22,196 nucleotides of DNA. Source: Synechococcales cyanobacterium 340R_concoct_173_sub. Lineage in GTDB: Bacteria > Cyanobacteriota > Cyanobacteriia > Leptolyngbyales > Leptolyngbyaceae. Location of the stretch: the NCBI GenBank assembly GCA_025354065.1, contig JANXNM010000520.1:1-22196 (forward strand), in the 5' to 3' direction. This document shows, piece after piece, positions 9,106-17,713 of the stretch (its first letter is position 1; the number at the start of each line of letters is the position of its first letter). Under the pieces are notes generated by a model. The model was not told the DNA's origin, did no database searches, and saw nothing but the letters and a program-made list of their open reading frames with translations. The translations under genes and the position numbers were made by a program.

Positions 9106-9207
9106 AAATCCTAATGCTTGCTGCGATCGGAGTTACTACCGAATTTCAGCTAAGTATTAGGATTTATGGGTAAGACCTTAAACCAATTCTGCTAAGTAAA
9201 TCCTAAT
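9106..9207. repeat. Inverted repeat plus a third copy of AAATCCTAAT between ilvB and the DUF2127-like gene
   Basis: The segments 9106-9123 and 9147-9165 are reverse complements over about 17 bp, with one mismatch and one bulged base, around a 23-nt loop. The core AAATCCTAAT recurs a third time in direct orientation at 9198-9207, preceded by GCTAAGT as in the right arm (AGCTAAGT). There is no T-run after the hairpin, so it is not a classic intrinsic terminator. It occupies most of the 127-bp spacer. Confidence 0.75.
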
Positions 9208-9220
9208 GTGGACATAAAGC

Positions 9221-9670
9221 ATGACTAAGCGATTCCATACTCCAGCGACCAAGTTTTTGATTGGTTACAAAGCGGTGAGTGCGCTTCTTTTGTTTTGCTT
9301 TACCCTAGTGCTACTGTTTACTTGGCGACGATATGAAATATTGTCAGACTATGCAGATGAAGCTCATGGACGAGCGGTGACTATGGTGTTGTCGCGAGCG
9401 TTGAATGCTCAGCCGAGAAGTTTACAATTTGGCTCGATCGCAATGTTTTTATATGGAATATTGGCGGGCGTTGAGGCTGTTGGGTTGTGGTTTCATAAAA
9501 CTTGGGCAGAAGCATTGGTATTGATTACGGTGGCGCTAAGTTTGCCGATCGAAGTCTTTGAGTTAGCACATCATATGACCGGAATTAAATGGCTAATTTT
9601 TGTGGTCAATATTGTGATTTTTTGGTATGTGCTGAGGCAATTTAGAGCCAATATTGCAAAACATCATTAA
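9221..9670 (+). CDS. DUF2127-like small integral membrane protein
   Basis: A 149-residue membrane protein with about four predicted segments: roughly residues 12-34 (IGYKAVSALLLFCFTLVLLF), 70-90, 95-116 and 122-140. The arrangement of an initial helix, a soluble loop with ADEAHGRAV, then AMFLYGILAGVEAVGLWFHK followed by TWAEALVLITVALSLPIEVFE resembles DUF2127 proteins, whose function is unknown. The assignment is by recollection of the pattern. It is 127 bp downstream of ilvB behind a hairpin, so it may be a separate unit. Its stop overlaps the stop of the convergent DUF1003 gene. Confidence 0.75.
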   Translation: MTKRFHTPATKFLIGYKAVSALLLFCFTLVLLFTWRRYEILSDYADEAHGRAVTMVLSRALNAQPRSLQFGSIAMFLYGILAGVEAVGLWFHKTWAEALVLITVALSLPIEVFELAHHMTGIKWLIFVVNIVIFWYVLRQFRANIAKHH

Positions 9671-10185
9671 TGTTGAGACAGCCTCTCTGACAGGAATTTA
9701 AGCTGATCTTGTTGCGATCGTAGCAAACTCAAAATATCGCTTAGTTCTTCTTGTTTAAGCAAAGTGATAATGTCATGCAACAGTTCAATTTCCAGTTCAG
9801 CTTTTAGGTTAATTTCATAGTCGTGATTTGTAGCCTGACGATCGATGATGGATTGACGATTTTGGCTCATCATAATGATGGGCGCGGTGTAGGCGGCTTG
9901 GAACGATAAGGCGAGATTGAGCAAAATGAATGGGTAGGGATCCCAATGCTGAATGAATGCGGTTAGATTCAGAATGATCCAAAGCGTTAATAAACTAGAC
10001 TGAATCATCACAAATCGCCAAGATCCAACGACCGCTGAAATCTTGTCTGCTAACCGATCGCCTTTAGTGAGCGTTGAGTTTTGACTCTTTTGAAAAGGAT
10101 TACGATCGCGCAAATTCAGAATTAGTTGATATTCAGATTCTGAGATATTGAAATTGGACGTGCGTTGGGGGCGATCGGCGGTCAT
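9667..10185 (-). CDS. DUF1003 membrane protein
   Basis: A 172-residue protein with two transmembrane helices (about 55-78 and 83-105). The sequences GDRLADKISAVVGSWRFVMI, WDPYPFILLNLALSFQAAYT and APIIMMSQNRQ are hallmarks of the DUF1003 family, whose function is unknown. The N-terminus is polar. The C-terminal third (about 120-172) is strongly helical and rich in E, L and Q, possibly a coiled coil. The gene starts 13 bp after the topA stop on the same strand, so it is probably co-transcribed with topA. Its TAA overlaps the TAA of the convergent DUF2127-like gene. Confidence 0.9.
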   Translation of the reverse strand: MTADRPQRTSNFNISESEYQLILNLRDRNPFQKSQNSTLTKGDRLADKISAVVGSWRFVMIQSSLLTLWIILNLTAFIQHWDPYPFILLNLALSFQAAYTAPIIMMSQNRQSIIDRQATNHDYEINLKAELEIELLHDIITLLKQEELSDILSLLRSQQDQLKFLSERLSQH

Positions 10186-10198
10186 TGAGAATTTGTCC

Positions 10199-12988
10199 CT
10201 ATTCAGAAGCCGTAGCTTTGGCCGTAGTCTTCTTCTTTGTCGTCGTTTTAGTGGCCGTTGTTTTCTTGGCCGCCGTTTTAGTGTCCGCTACTTTTTCTAC
10301 AGGTTCAGCCGCAATATCTGTTGTCACTGTTTCTTTTTTAGTGGTTGTCTTTTTAGCAGCGGTTTTAGTGGTTGTCTTTTTAGCCGTCGTTGTCGCCGCC
10401 TTTCGTCCGCCTTTTTTAGCCATTCCAGCTTTTGCATTCAAAGCTTCGATGGCCATCTCCATAGTTAAGGTCTCCAATGTCTGCCCTTCTGGAAGCGACG
10501 CATTCACCTTTCCGTGCTTGATATAGGTGCCATACGGTCCTTCGTAGAGGTTCACGGGTTCCTCGTCTTCAGGATGCGGCCCCATTTCGCGCAAGGGAGT
10601 AACCGATCGTTTCCCACGTACGGCCTTGGGTTGAGCCAACAGTTCGAGGGCACGCTCTAAGGTAATGGTGACAGGTTCATCGTCGCCTTTGAGTGATCGG
10701 TAATCCTTGCCAACTTTTCCTTGATCATGAACAACGTAGGGTCCAAAACGTCCGAGACTCGACTGAACCTTACAGCCCGATTCCGGATGCATTCCTAGGG
10801 TTCGGGGCAGAGTTAGGAGTCCGATCGCTTGCTCAAGGGTAATGTCTTCGGGAGTTGTACCTTTGGGCAGGGACGATCGTTTGGGTTTGACTTTGCTATC
10901 CTCAGGTATTTCGCCAAGCTGAACGTAGGGACCATAGTTACCGTTCAGGACAAAAATCGCCTCGCCTGTTTCAGGATGCAGCCCAAGTTTATCTGGACCT
11001 TCGAGCTTCTGACGCAGCAGCAATTCGACTTGCTCGGGGTCTAGGTCGGCTGGTGTTAATCCTTTGGGGATATTGGCTTTAATGGTTTCGCCTTCGCGAT
11101 CGATTTCTAGATAGGCGCCATATTTTCCAATGCGGATTTTGGCATCTAGATTTTCCAGTTCGACCGTCTTGGCAACGATCGGATCAATCTCGCTTTCTCG
11201 CACTTTCACCTGAGTTTCCAGGCCCAAATCTCCCAGGTAAAAATTCTTCAGGTAGGGTAGCCATTCCACTTCACCAGTCGAAATTTCATCCAGCGTTCGC
11301 TCCATTTTGGACGTGAATCCGGTGTCTACAAGATCGGGGAAATAGTTCTCCAGCAACGTCGTGACAGCAAAGGCGGTGAATGTGGGAACGAGCGCATTGC
11401 CCATGGGCTGAACATAACCCCGATCGATAATGGTGCCAATAATGCTGGCGTAGGTACTGGGGCGGCCAATGCCTTCGCTCTCCAAGGTCTTGACCAGAGA
11501 AGCTTCGGTAAAACGGGCCGGGGGCTGGGTTTCGTGACCGATCGCATCCAAATTCGCGCAAGTCGGATGATCGCCACTGACCAGGGTGGGCAGGATCACT
11601 TCTTGATTGTCGATCGCCGCATCGGGATCATCTGATCCTTCCACATAAGCCCGGAAAAAACCGGGGAAATCAATCCGTTTACCGGAAGCCCGGAAGCCTG
11701 CATCTTCAACTTGAATCTGAACAGCAATTTGGGTCTGACGGGCATCGGCCATTTGCGTGGCGACAGTGCGTTTCCAGATCAAATCGTAAAGCTGAAATTC
11801 ACGGCCCGAAAGTCCCGTTTGTTGGGGAGTTCGGAAGGTGCTGCCTGCTGGACGGATGGCCTCGTGGGCTTCCTGTGCGCCCTTGGCTTTGGTGGTGAAC
11901 TGACGCGGTTGGGGACTGAGATAGTCGGCTCCATACATCGACTCGACACATTCACGAGCTGCCACGATCGCCTGTTGGGACAAATGCACGGAGTCGGTCC
12001 GCATGTAGGTGATGTAGCCATTTTCATACAAACTTTGGGCCGTGCGCATCGTGTCCCGCGCCGATAAACCAATTTTACGGTTGGATTCCTGTTGGAGTGT
12101 CGAAGTCGTGAATGGGGGCGAGGGTTTGCGGGTGACGGGGCGTTCTTCCACATCGGTGACGGTCCAAGCCTTGCCATCGAGTCGTGTTTGCAATGCCCGC
12201 GCTTCTTCTTCGTTCAACAGAACAACTCTGCGTCCGGTGATAACTTGACCCGTATTTTCATCGAAGTCAGCACCAGTCGCGAGTTTCTGACCACCAAGAG
12301 TCATCATTTTTGCGTCAAATTCTACTGCTTTGGCCGATTTACCTTTGCCAGCCACCACGCTCAACAGCGCTTTAAGATCCCAGTAGGATCCCCGTTTGAA
12401 GGCTTGCCGATCGCGCTCACGCCGCACCAAAACCTTAACCGCTACTGACTGCACCCGACCCGCTGAGAGTCCATAGGCAATTTTTTTCCACAACAAGGGC
12501 GACAGCGTGTAGCCTACTAACCGATCGAGAATCCGACGGGTTTCTTGGGCGCGCACCACTTTGTCATCCACATCCCGACAATCGGCGATCGCGGCTTGAA
12601 TCGCTTCTTGAGTAATCTCGTGGAACACCATGCGCTTGACGGGCACTTTGGGTTTCAAGACTTGCAGCAAATGCCAGGAAATACTCTCGCCTTCACGATC
12701 TTCGTCCGTCGCTAGAAGCAGTTCGTCGGCATCCTTCAACGCATCCTTGAGCATCTTGACGACTTTTTTCTTGTCGTCTGGAATCAAATAAATTGGATCA
12801 AAATTGCCGTACACATCGACCCCGAGTTCCCGCACTCGTTTGTCCGTAATCTCTTTAGGAACATCAGATGTAGACTGCGGCAAATCCCGAATATGTCCCA
12901 TGGAAGCTTCCACCCGATATCCTTCTGGAAGGTAGTTTCGGATGGTTTTTGCTTTGGTTGGTGACTCGACGATGACAAGAGTGGACAT
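10199..12988 (-). CDS. topA: DNA topoisomerase I (type IA) with lysine/threonine-rich tail
   Basis: A 929-residue type IA topoisomerase that relaxes negative supercoils. The Toprim domain is at the N-terminus: VIVESPTKAKTI with Glu8 and TDEDREGE with metal-binding Asp95, Asp97 and Glu99. The catalytic tyrosine is Tyr328 in GYITYMRTDS. After the core (to about residue 590) come several short C-terminal repeats of the form IRIGKYGAYLEI, LNGNYGPYVQLGE and SSLGRFGPYVVHD, the zinc-free topoisomerase C-terminal type found in cyanobacteria. The last ~75 residues are a low-complexity basic tail of AKKTTT-type units, likely to bind DNA non-specifically. DUF1003 follows after 13 bp; murD lies 250 bp upstream on the same strand. 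Confidence 0.97.
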   Translation of the reverse strand: MSTLVIVESPTKAKTIRNYLPEGYRVEASMGHIRDLPQSTSDVPKEITDKRVRELGVDVYGNFDPIYLIPDDKKKVVKMLKDALKDADELLLATDEDREGESISWHLLQVLKPKVPVKRMVFHEITQEAIQAAIADCRDVDDKVVRAQETRRILDRLVGYTLSPLLWKKIAYGLSAGRVQSVAVKVLVRRERDRQAFKRGSYWDLKALLSVVAGKGKSAKAVEFDAKMMTLGGQKLATGADFDENTGQVITGRRVVLLNEEEARALQTRLDGKAWTVTDVEERPVTRKPSPPFTTSTLQQESNRKIGLSARDTMRTAQSLYENGYITYMRTDSVHLSQQAIVAARECVESMYGADYLSPQPRQFTTKAKGAQEAHEAIRPAGSTFRTPQQTGLSGREFQLYDLIWKRTVATQMADARQTQIAVQIQVEDAGFRASGKRIDFPGFFRAYVEGSDDPDAAIDNQEVILPTLVSGDHPTCANLDAIGHETQPPARFTEASLVKTLESEGIGRPSTYASIIGTIIDRGYVQPMGNALVPTFTAFAVTTLLENYFPDLVDTGFTSKMERTLDEISTGEVEWLPYLKNFYLGDLGLETQVKVRESEIDPIVAKTVELENLDAKIRIGKYGAYLEIDREGETIKANIPKGLTPADLDPEQVELLLRQKLEGPDKLGLHPETGEAIFVLNGNYGPYVQLGEIPEDSKVKPKRSSLPKGTTPEDITLEQAIGLLTLPRTLGMHPESGCKVQSSLGRFGPYVVHDQGKVGKDYRSLKGDDEPVTITLERALELLAQPKAVRGKRSVTPLREMGPHPEDEEPVNLYEGPYGTYIKHGKVNASLPEGQTLETLTMEMAIEALNAKAGMAKKGGRKAATTTAKKTTTKTAAKKTTTKKETVTTDIAAEPVEKVADTKTAAKKTTATKTTTKKKTTAKATASE

Positions 12989-13091
12989 GAAGGGGTAGCG
13001 GGGAAGGGGTGGGTGGACAGTTGAATGAATGTAGTCTTAATGGGGTCTAGCGAGAAAAATTACAGGTCTAATTTTGCGGTGTCTCTTAACG

Positions 13092-13110
13092 TTGTACCTA
13101 CTTTGTACCT
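13092..13110. repeat. TTGTACCT direct repeat upstream of topA
   Basis: TTGTACCT occurs at 13092-13099 and 13103-13110, an 11-bp period, about 105-120 bp before the topA start. One helical turn between copies suits a regulator binding on one DNA face. No known motif was recognised, and chance is possible with so short a repeat. Confidence 0.45.
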
Positions 13111-13238
13111 TATGTAGACCGATGCTGCATTCATTAAAATCTTAAAGCCGATCGTCTGGAGCTGACATATCTCTGACCTTTCCATAAGATTGGTCGATTT
13201 GTCAAATCAGGTTTTTTGATCGCCTTTAAACCGATCGT

Positions 13239-14669
13239 TTATTTTTCCTGACCCATTTCGAGTTCGCCCCACTCCCTACACCAGTATTCGCACCAATATC
13301 GAAAGTCATCGCCTCGATGTTCAAAGCTACGATATTGGTCAAAACTGGCACAAGCTGGGGACAATAATACTTGCATGGCTCCGACCTCTGGCATGAGTTT
13401 TTGCGCGAGTTGGCCCGATCGTTTCACAGCATTTTCTAGGGTTTCAACAATTTCGTACCGGGTATAGCCGATCGAATCTAACCGAGCCGCAAAGGGTTTC
13501 GACGCGACTCCAATTAGTAAAACAGCAGCAGTTTTGGCCTTAATCATCTCTAGCCATTCGCGATCGTCCCCTTCCTTAGGTTCGCCCCCTGCGATTAAGA
13601 TGGCGGGTGCTTTCACTGATTTCAAGCCCACAACGGCAGCATCGTAATTGGTTGCTTTACTATCATTAATAAAGTCGATTCCGGCCCAGGTCAAAATATA
13701 TTCCAAGCGATGTTCGACCCCACCAAAGTTTGCGATCGCTTGGGCAATGTTCTCATTACTGATCCCCGATAGTTTTGCAGCCGCGACAGCCATTAAGAGA
13801 TTTTGAAGGTTATGGTCTCCCGGCATTTTTAATAGATTTGTCAGCATCACTATTTCGCCTTGGAACAGGATGTTCTCGTCTTCAATCCAAATTCCCATAG
13901 CCGGATCGCCAATTAGATATTCTTTCCCCCGAACACTTGTCCAGCAAGCATTTGAATGAACGGGAAAGGCTTGTGAAATCCCTATTTTTCGCAGCGCGGG
14001 ATCGTCACCATTAAAGATTTGTCGGTGCGATCGGGCGAGCAATCTAGCTTTTATTTCAAAGTAGTTTGTCATGGTTTTATGACGCGCCAAATGATCGGGT
14101 GTAAAGGTCGTCCATATTGCAATGTGGGGGGTCAAAGTCGGGGCACTTTCGATTTGATAACTGCTGAGTTCTGCTATAGCAAAATCGATCGGCTGCTCTT
14201 TATTTTTCAAGGCTTGATTTTGAAGTGCAATTTCACAAGCGGCATAGCCAATATTTCCAAAAGCAGGGGCATGATATCCGGCTGTGCCAAAAATGGCAGC
14301 GGTGAGAGCAGTGGTGGTGGTTTTACCGTTGGTTCCCGTGATAGCAATCCAGGGAATGTTCATCAAGTTGCGCCATGCCAGTTCCATTTCACCGATCGTG
14401 ACGATTCCCAAACTTCTGGCCTTCACAAGACTTGCGACATCCCACGGCACCCCTGGACTAACGATGATTAATTCTGGCTTCGAGACTTCGGGATCAAAAT
14501 TGTCGCCCAAAGCAACGGTGATGCCCTCCGCTTCGAGTTCGGTGGCTTGGGGGTGGAGGAGAGGGCTGGTGCTGCGATCGCTGAGAGTCACATCCCAAGC
14601 TTGAGATTTTAAGAGTTTTGCGGCGGCGTTCCCCGATTTGCCCAGTCCAATCACTACTGCGTTTGCCAT
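13239..14669 (-). CDS. murD: UDP-N-acetylmuramoyl-L-alanine--D-glutamate ligase
   Basis: A 476-residue cytoplasmic Mur ligase that adds D-glutamate to UDP-MurNAc-L-Ala in peptidoglycan precursor synthesis. The N-terminal Rossmann domain begins VVIGLGKSGNAAAKLL and includes IIVSPGVP. The central domain has the ATP loop TGTNGKTTTT (111-120) and the usual ELSSYQIES and TPDHLARH segments. The C-terminal domain holds HRLEYI, FINDSKATN, ILIAGG and LSPACASFDQYRSFEHRGDDF. All conserved blocks are present and the length is typical. The ATG at 14669 starts directly at the Rossmann strand. It is alone on its strand here and not in a dcw-type cluster, as is common in cyanobacteria. Confidence 0.97.
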   Translation of the reverse strand: MANAVVIGLGKSGNAAAKLLKSQAWDVTLSDRSTSPLLHPQATELEAEGITVALGDNFDPEVSKPELIIVSPGVPWDVASLVKARSLGIVTIGEMELAWRNLMNIPWIAITGTNGKTTTTALTAAIFGTAGYHAPAFGNIGYAACEIALQNQALKNKEQPIDFAIAELSSYQIESAPTLTPHIAIWTTFTPDHLARHKTMTNYFEIKARLLARSHRQIFNGDDPALRKIGISQAFPVHSNACWTSVRGKEYLIGDPAMGIWIEDENILFQGEIVMLTNLLKMPGDHNLQNLLMAVAAAKLSGISNENIAQAIANFGGVEHRLEYILTWAGIDFINDSKATNYDAAVVGLKSVKAPAILIAGGEPKEGDDREWLEMIKAKTAAVLLIGVASKPFAARLDSIGYTRYEIVETLENAVKRSGQLAQKLMPEVGAMQVLLSPACASFDQYRSFEHRGDDFRYWCEYWCREWGELEMGQEK

Positions 14670-14981
14670 GCCGATCGATCGCGTTAAAACACGTCCATAA
14701 CTGAATTATCTGTGATTTTACTGTATCTGTGCAGCGATATTTATGGATTAAAAAAATAAGAAAATCATTCTCTATTTGGTTAGACCGATCGTCAAATTTC
14801 AAGGATTGTGCATATCAAAAATATTTAGATAAATTCAATAAACCTAAATTCGCATAAATTCATACATTGGTAATTTGAGAAGGCAGCCGGGGCAATCAAG
14901 AATGATAAAATTAGAAATTCATATATTTCCACGTTAACAGCGATCTAATATAGTTTGTGACGGATGGACTGGATTAGAACT
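14670..14981. other. AT-rich divergent spacer between murD and the FAD dehydrogenase
   Basis: About 310 bp without a supported gene. It should contain both promoters. A TATAGT at 14950-14955 is a possible -10 box for the plus-strand gene, and TAAAAT on the minus strand near 14719 one for murD, but neither has a clear -35. No repeat or structured RNA was seen. Confidence 0.5.
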
Positions 14982-16628
14982 ATGCTGCGACTGACTGAGA
15001 TTAAATTGCCGTTGGATCATGCTGAAGAGGAACTGCGATCGTCTATTTTGAAACGGTTGCAAATTGGCGACGGCGATCTTCTGCGAGTCGAGATTTTTAA
15101 ACGCAGCTATGATGCCCGAAAAAAGGGAAATATTGTGCTGGTCTATGTCGTGGATGTGGAGGTGAAAAACGATCGGAGCCTTCTAAAACGATTTAAGAAA
15201 AATCCACACATTTCAGAAACGCCGGATATGAATTATCGGCCTGTCATCAAGAATCAAAATAGCATTGGCGATAATAGCGTGGACGATCGGCCTATTGTGA
15301 TCGGAATGGGTCCATGCGGTATCTTTGCGGCATTACTATTAGCCCAAATGGGATTACGGCCTATTGTGCTGGAACGGGGGAAATCGGTGCGCGATCGGAG
15401 TGTGGATACCTTTGGTTTTTGGGTGAAAGGACGATTGAATCCAGAGTCAAATGCGCAGTATGGAGAAGGCGGGGCGGGGACATTTTCGGACGGGAAACTG
15501 TATAGTCGAGTTGGAGATCCTCAACACTATGGACGCAAAGTATTAACTGAACTTGTGAATGCCGGAGCATCTGCCGAGATTTTATATGTAAATAAACCGC
15601 ATATTGGCACCTATCGGCTTGTGAAAATTGTGCAGCAAATGCGCGAGGAAATTGTCAGATTAGGGGGAGAAGTGCGGTTTGAATCAAGGGTCGTGGATAT
15701 TAAAATCGATCGAGATTCCTTAAAATCTGGCTTAGAATGTGGGCAAATGTGCGGCGTTCATTTGGAGAATGGTGAGTTTTTACCGTCCAAACATGTGGTG
15801 TTAGCGGTCGGACATAGCGCGCGGGATACATTTGAAATGCTGTTCGATCGTGGCGTTTATGTTGAAGCCAAACCATTTTCAGTCGGGTTTCGAGTTGAGC
15901 ATCCTCAAGCCTTGATTGATCAATCTCGATTTGGTGAACAAGCAGGCCATCAGTTACTTGGAGCCGCCGATTATAAATTAGTTCATCATTGTGCAAATGG
16001 TCGAGCCGTCTATAGTTTTTGTATGTGTCCGGGTGGGAAAGTGGTCGCTGCTGCCTCCGAACCCGGACGGCTGGTGACAAATGGCATGAGCGAATATGCC
16101 CGAAATGAATCCAATGCTAACAGCGCGATCGTGGTCGGAATCACGCCGGAAGATTATCCCGGAAATCCACTAGCTGGAATTGCATTACAGCGAGATCTAG
16201 AAGCAAGGGCATTTGAGTTGGGCGGCGGAAATTACCATGCTCCGGGCCAATTGATTGGGGACTTTCTAGCTGGACAAGCTTCGATCGCGCTAGGATCCGT
16301 TACACCGTCCTATGCACCGGGAGTTCGGCTGTGTGATTTGAGCACAAGTTTGCCAGATTTTGCAATAGAAGCATTAAAAGAAGCGATTCCGGCCTTTGAA
16401 AAACAGATTCGCGGATTTGCCATGAATGATGCAATATTGACGGGCATTGAAACGCGCACTTCTTCCCCGATTCGGATTAAGCGGAATGACTCGTTTCAGA
16501 GTTTGAATACCCTAGGTTTATTTCCAGCGGGCGAGGGTGCGGGCTATGCTGGGGGAATTCTATCTGCCGGGATTGATGGTATTCGAGTAGCGGAAGCGGT
16601 TGCGTTGAGTATGGTTCGCGATCGGTAG
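14982..16628 (+). CDS. FAD-dependent dehydrogenase (COG2509-type NAD(P)/FAD-dependent oxidoreductase)
   Basis: A 548-residue flavoprotein of unknown substrate. An N-terminal domain of about 90 residues (LRLTEIKLPLDHAEEEL, then FKRSYDARKK and a basic KRFKKNP stretch) precedes a two-dinucleotide FAD fold: VIGMGPCGIFAAL supplies the GxGxxG loop, ending with a glutamate in IVLERGK for ribose binding. The NAQYGEGGAGTFSDGKLYSR segment and the C-terminal GLFPAGEGAGYAGGILSAGIDG (second FAD contact) are typical of the COG2509 family. I prefer the ATG at 14982, giving the family start MLRLTEIKLPLDH; an in-frame ATG at 14964 would add six residues. It is monocistronic as far as visible, and nothing nearby suggests its pathway. 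Confidence 0.88.
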   Translation: MLRLTEIKLPLDHAEEELRSSILKRLQIGDGDLLRVEIFKRSYDARKKGNIVLVYVVDVEVKNDRSLLKRFKKNPHISETPDMNYRPVIKNQNSIGDNSVDDRPIVIGMGPCGIFAALLLAQMGLRPIVLERGKSVRDRSVDTFGFWVKGRLNPESNAQYGEGGAGTFSDGKLYSRVGDPQHYGRKVLTELVNAGASAEILYVNKPHIGTYRLVKIVQQMREEIVRLGGEVRFESRVVDIKIDRDSLKSGLECGQMCGVHLENGEFLPSKHVVLAVGHSARDTFEMLFDRGVYVEAKPFSVGFRVEHPQALIDQSRFGEQAGHQLLGAADYKLVHHCANGRAVYSFCMCPGGKVVAAASEPGRLVTNGMSEYARNESNANSAIVVGITPEDYPGNPLAGIALQRDLEARAFELGGGNYHAPGQLIGDFLAGQASIALGSVTPSYAPGVRLCDLSTSLPDFAIEALKEAIPAFEKQIRGFAMNDAILTGIETRTSSPIRIKRNDSFQSLNTLGLFPAGEGAGYAGGILSAGIDGIRVAEAVALSMVRDR

Positions 16629-17003
16629 GTGATTTCGATCAATAGCATACCATATTCAATTTTGAGTTCAAATTAATGAAAGCACTACTCCTTGAATTCT
16701 CTGCACATTTTGCATAAAGGACATAAAGGCATCATCATCTTAGTCAATCCCATTGTCGAAAAGCAGCAAATAAAAGTCTATGGGGTTATTTTTATCTGAG
16801 CCATCGGATCAGAAGCACCCCACTGAGTCAAACGTAGGGCCAGAGAATCTAGGCGTTGCTAAATTAAAGTAGGAATTAAAAATTGCTTTAGTCGTAGGCA
16901 CTGCAATAGTAACCCTTGTCATCACTCACCTTCAGCAACGTCTGTCCCAGATTCTTTGGCCTTGCGCCTATCGTATTCCACAACAGTACTCTAGGTCAGT
17001 GCT
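16629..17003. other. 375-bp convergent spacer with a possible decayed coding fragment
   Basis: The region lies between the 3' ends of the FAD dehydrogenase and the CHRD gene. No intact gene was found. On the minus strand 16778-16858 reads QRLDSLALRLTQWGASDPMA then QIKITP and a stop, which looks protein-like but begins right after an in-frame stop and matches no family I can name. No clear terminator with a T-run was seen. Confidence 0.45.
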
Positions 17004-17023
17004 CTAGGTCAGTGCTCTAAACG
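16985..17023. repeat. 13-bp tandem repeat over the 3' end of the CHRD gene
   Basis: AGTACTCTAGGTC (16985-16997), AGTGCTCTAGGTC (16998-17010) and AGTGCTCTAAACG (17011-17023, partial) are head to tail. The CHRD stop codon (TAG on the minus strand, 17004-17006) falls inside the middle unit. The copy encoding the last residues (RAL) continues downstream as non-coding duplicates. Confidence 0.8.
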
Positions 17024-17669
17024 TGCCGCGCAGTTCACCAGCCCGATTTTTTTTGGTGTGAAAATCCATGTAGAGGTTTCCAGCCTGCAACGCTTGCAGT
17101 TGTTCACTAGAAAGGGTGTACTCTCCCATAAGCCGACCCCCCAAACCACTAGAATTCAGCATGACTGTCAGTGCGTATTGAAAAGGTCCATTCTTACCCG
17201 GTTCGCCGCGATGAATGTGGACTGCCGAAGTAATATTAGGATTGGGCGGGGTAGCCTGATCGCTACTGTAGTCGCGTAAAGCGCTGGATAAGGTGCTAAA
17301 GTCTCCACGCACGATTAATCGATCGCCCACTAATACGGCACCGCCCACAGCCCTCGCATCCGTCATTGGCATATCTGGTACAACCCCATCTGCCGTCAGA
17401 ATTGCCACATAGCGCTTGCTCAAGTCCATTGGCATCCCCATGTTCTGGGCCACTAGCGTCGCCTCGCGCAAGTCTGCCATTAAATGCTGATTTATTGGTT
17501 CCACCGTCGGCGACTGACTCCACACCGGGGTTGCGATCGCAATCAGCCACAAACAAGACATTAACCCTAAGAATCCCGTCAACCAAACATTACCCCGAAC
17601 TCGAGCGCTTTGCCCGAAACCACGACCACCACGAAACCAGTTGAAGAAAGACTGTGAAGGCTTACTCAT
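17004..17669 (-). CDS. Exported or membrane-anchored CHRD-domain protein
   Basis: A 221-residue protein. A long basic N-region (to about 28) precedes a hydrophobic segment at about 29-50 with a possible signal peptidase site near PVWSQ, so it is either secreted or anchored by that helix. The C-terminal half is a CHRD domain: SAVHIHRGEPGKNGP (149-162), LSSEQLQALQAGNLYMDFHT (187-205-ish) and GELRGTF (211-217). CHRD domains occur in chordin and in many bacterial extracellular proteins; their bacterial role is not known. Before the domain, VGGAVLVGDRLIVRGDFSTL may be its first strands. The gene lies 44 bp downstream of the RNase H stop's mirror region and on the same strand as RNase H is upstream of it, so the two could share a message. 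Confidence 0.85.
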   Translation of the reverse strand: MSKPSQSFFNWFRGGRGFGQSARVRGNVWLTGFLGLMSCLWLIAIATPVWSQSPTVEPINQHLMADLREATLVAQNMGMPMDLSKRYVAILTADGVVPDMPMTDARAVGGAVLVGDRLIVRGDFSTLSSALRDYSSDQATPPNPNITSAVHIHRGEPGKNGPFQYALTVMLNSSGLGGRLMGEYTLSSEQLQALQAGNLYMDFHTKKNRAGELRGTFRALT

Positions 17670-17713
17670 TACAATTTATCCTTTTAAGAAATCAGTTAAT
17701 GCATGATTATACG

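Noticed and set aside
10148..10526. Two overlapping plus-strand frames, one looking very hydrophobic (V/A/F-rich) and membrane-like
   Set aside because: They are complements of the repetitive lysine/threonine codons of the TopA tail; the apparent membrane character is an artefact of that composition.
11711..12448. Long open frames on the plus strand opposite topA
   Set aside because: They mirror the conserved type IA topoisomerase core and have no domain features of their own.
13195..13245. GATCG/CGATC mini-hairpin followed by a T-rich stretch after murD
   Set aside because: The T-rich side is on the plus strand, where no gene ends; on the murD strand there is no T-run, so it is not a murD terminator.
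14019..14604. Plus-strand frames of 106-150 codons opposite murD
   Set aside because: They overlap the murD ATP-binding domain antisense and have no family resemblance.
16920..16985. Short minus-strand frame reading VEYDRRKAKESGTDVAEGE
   Set aside because: Only 19 codons, partly within repeat-flanking DNA, and no convincing family match; BrnT-like resemblance is superficial.
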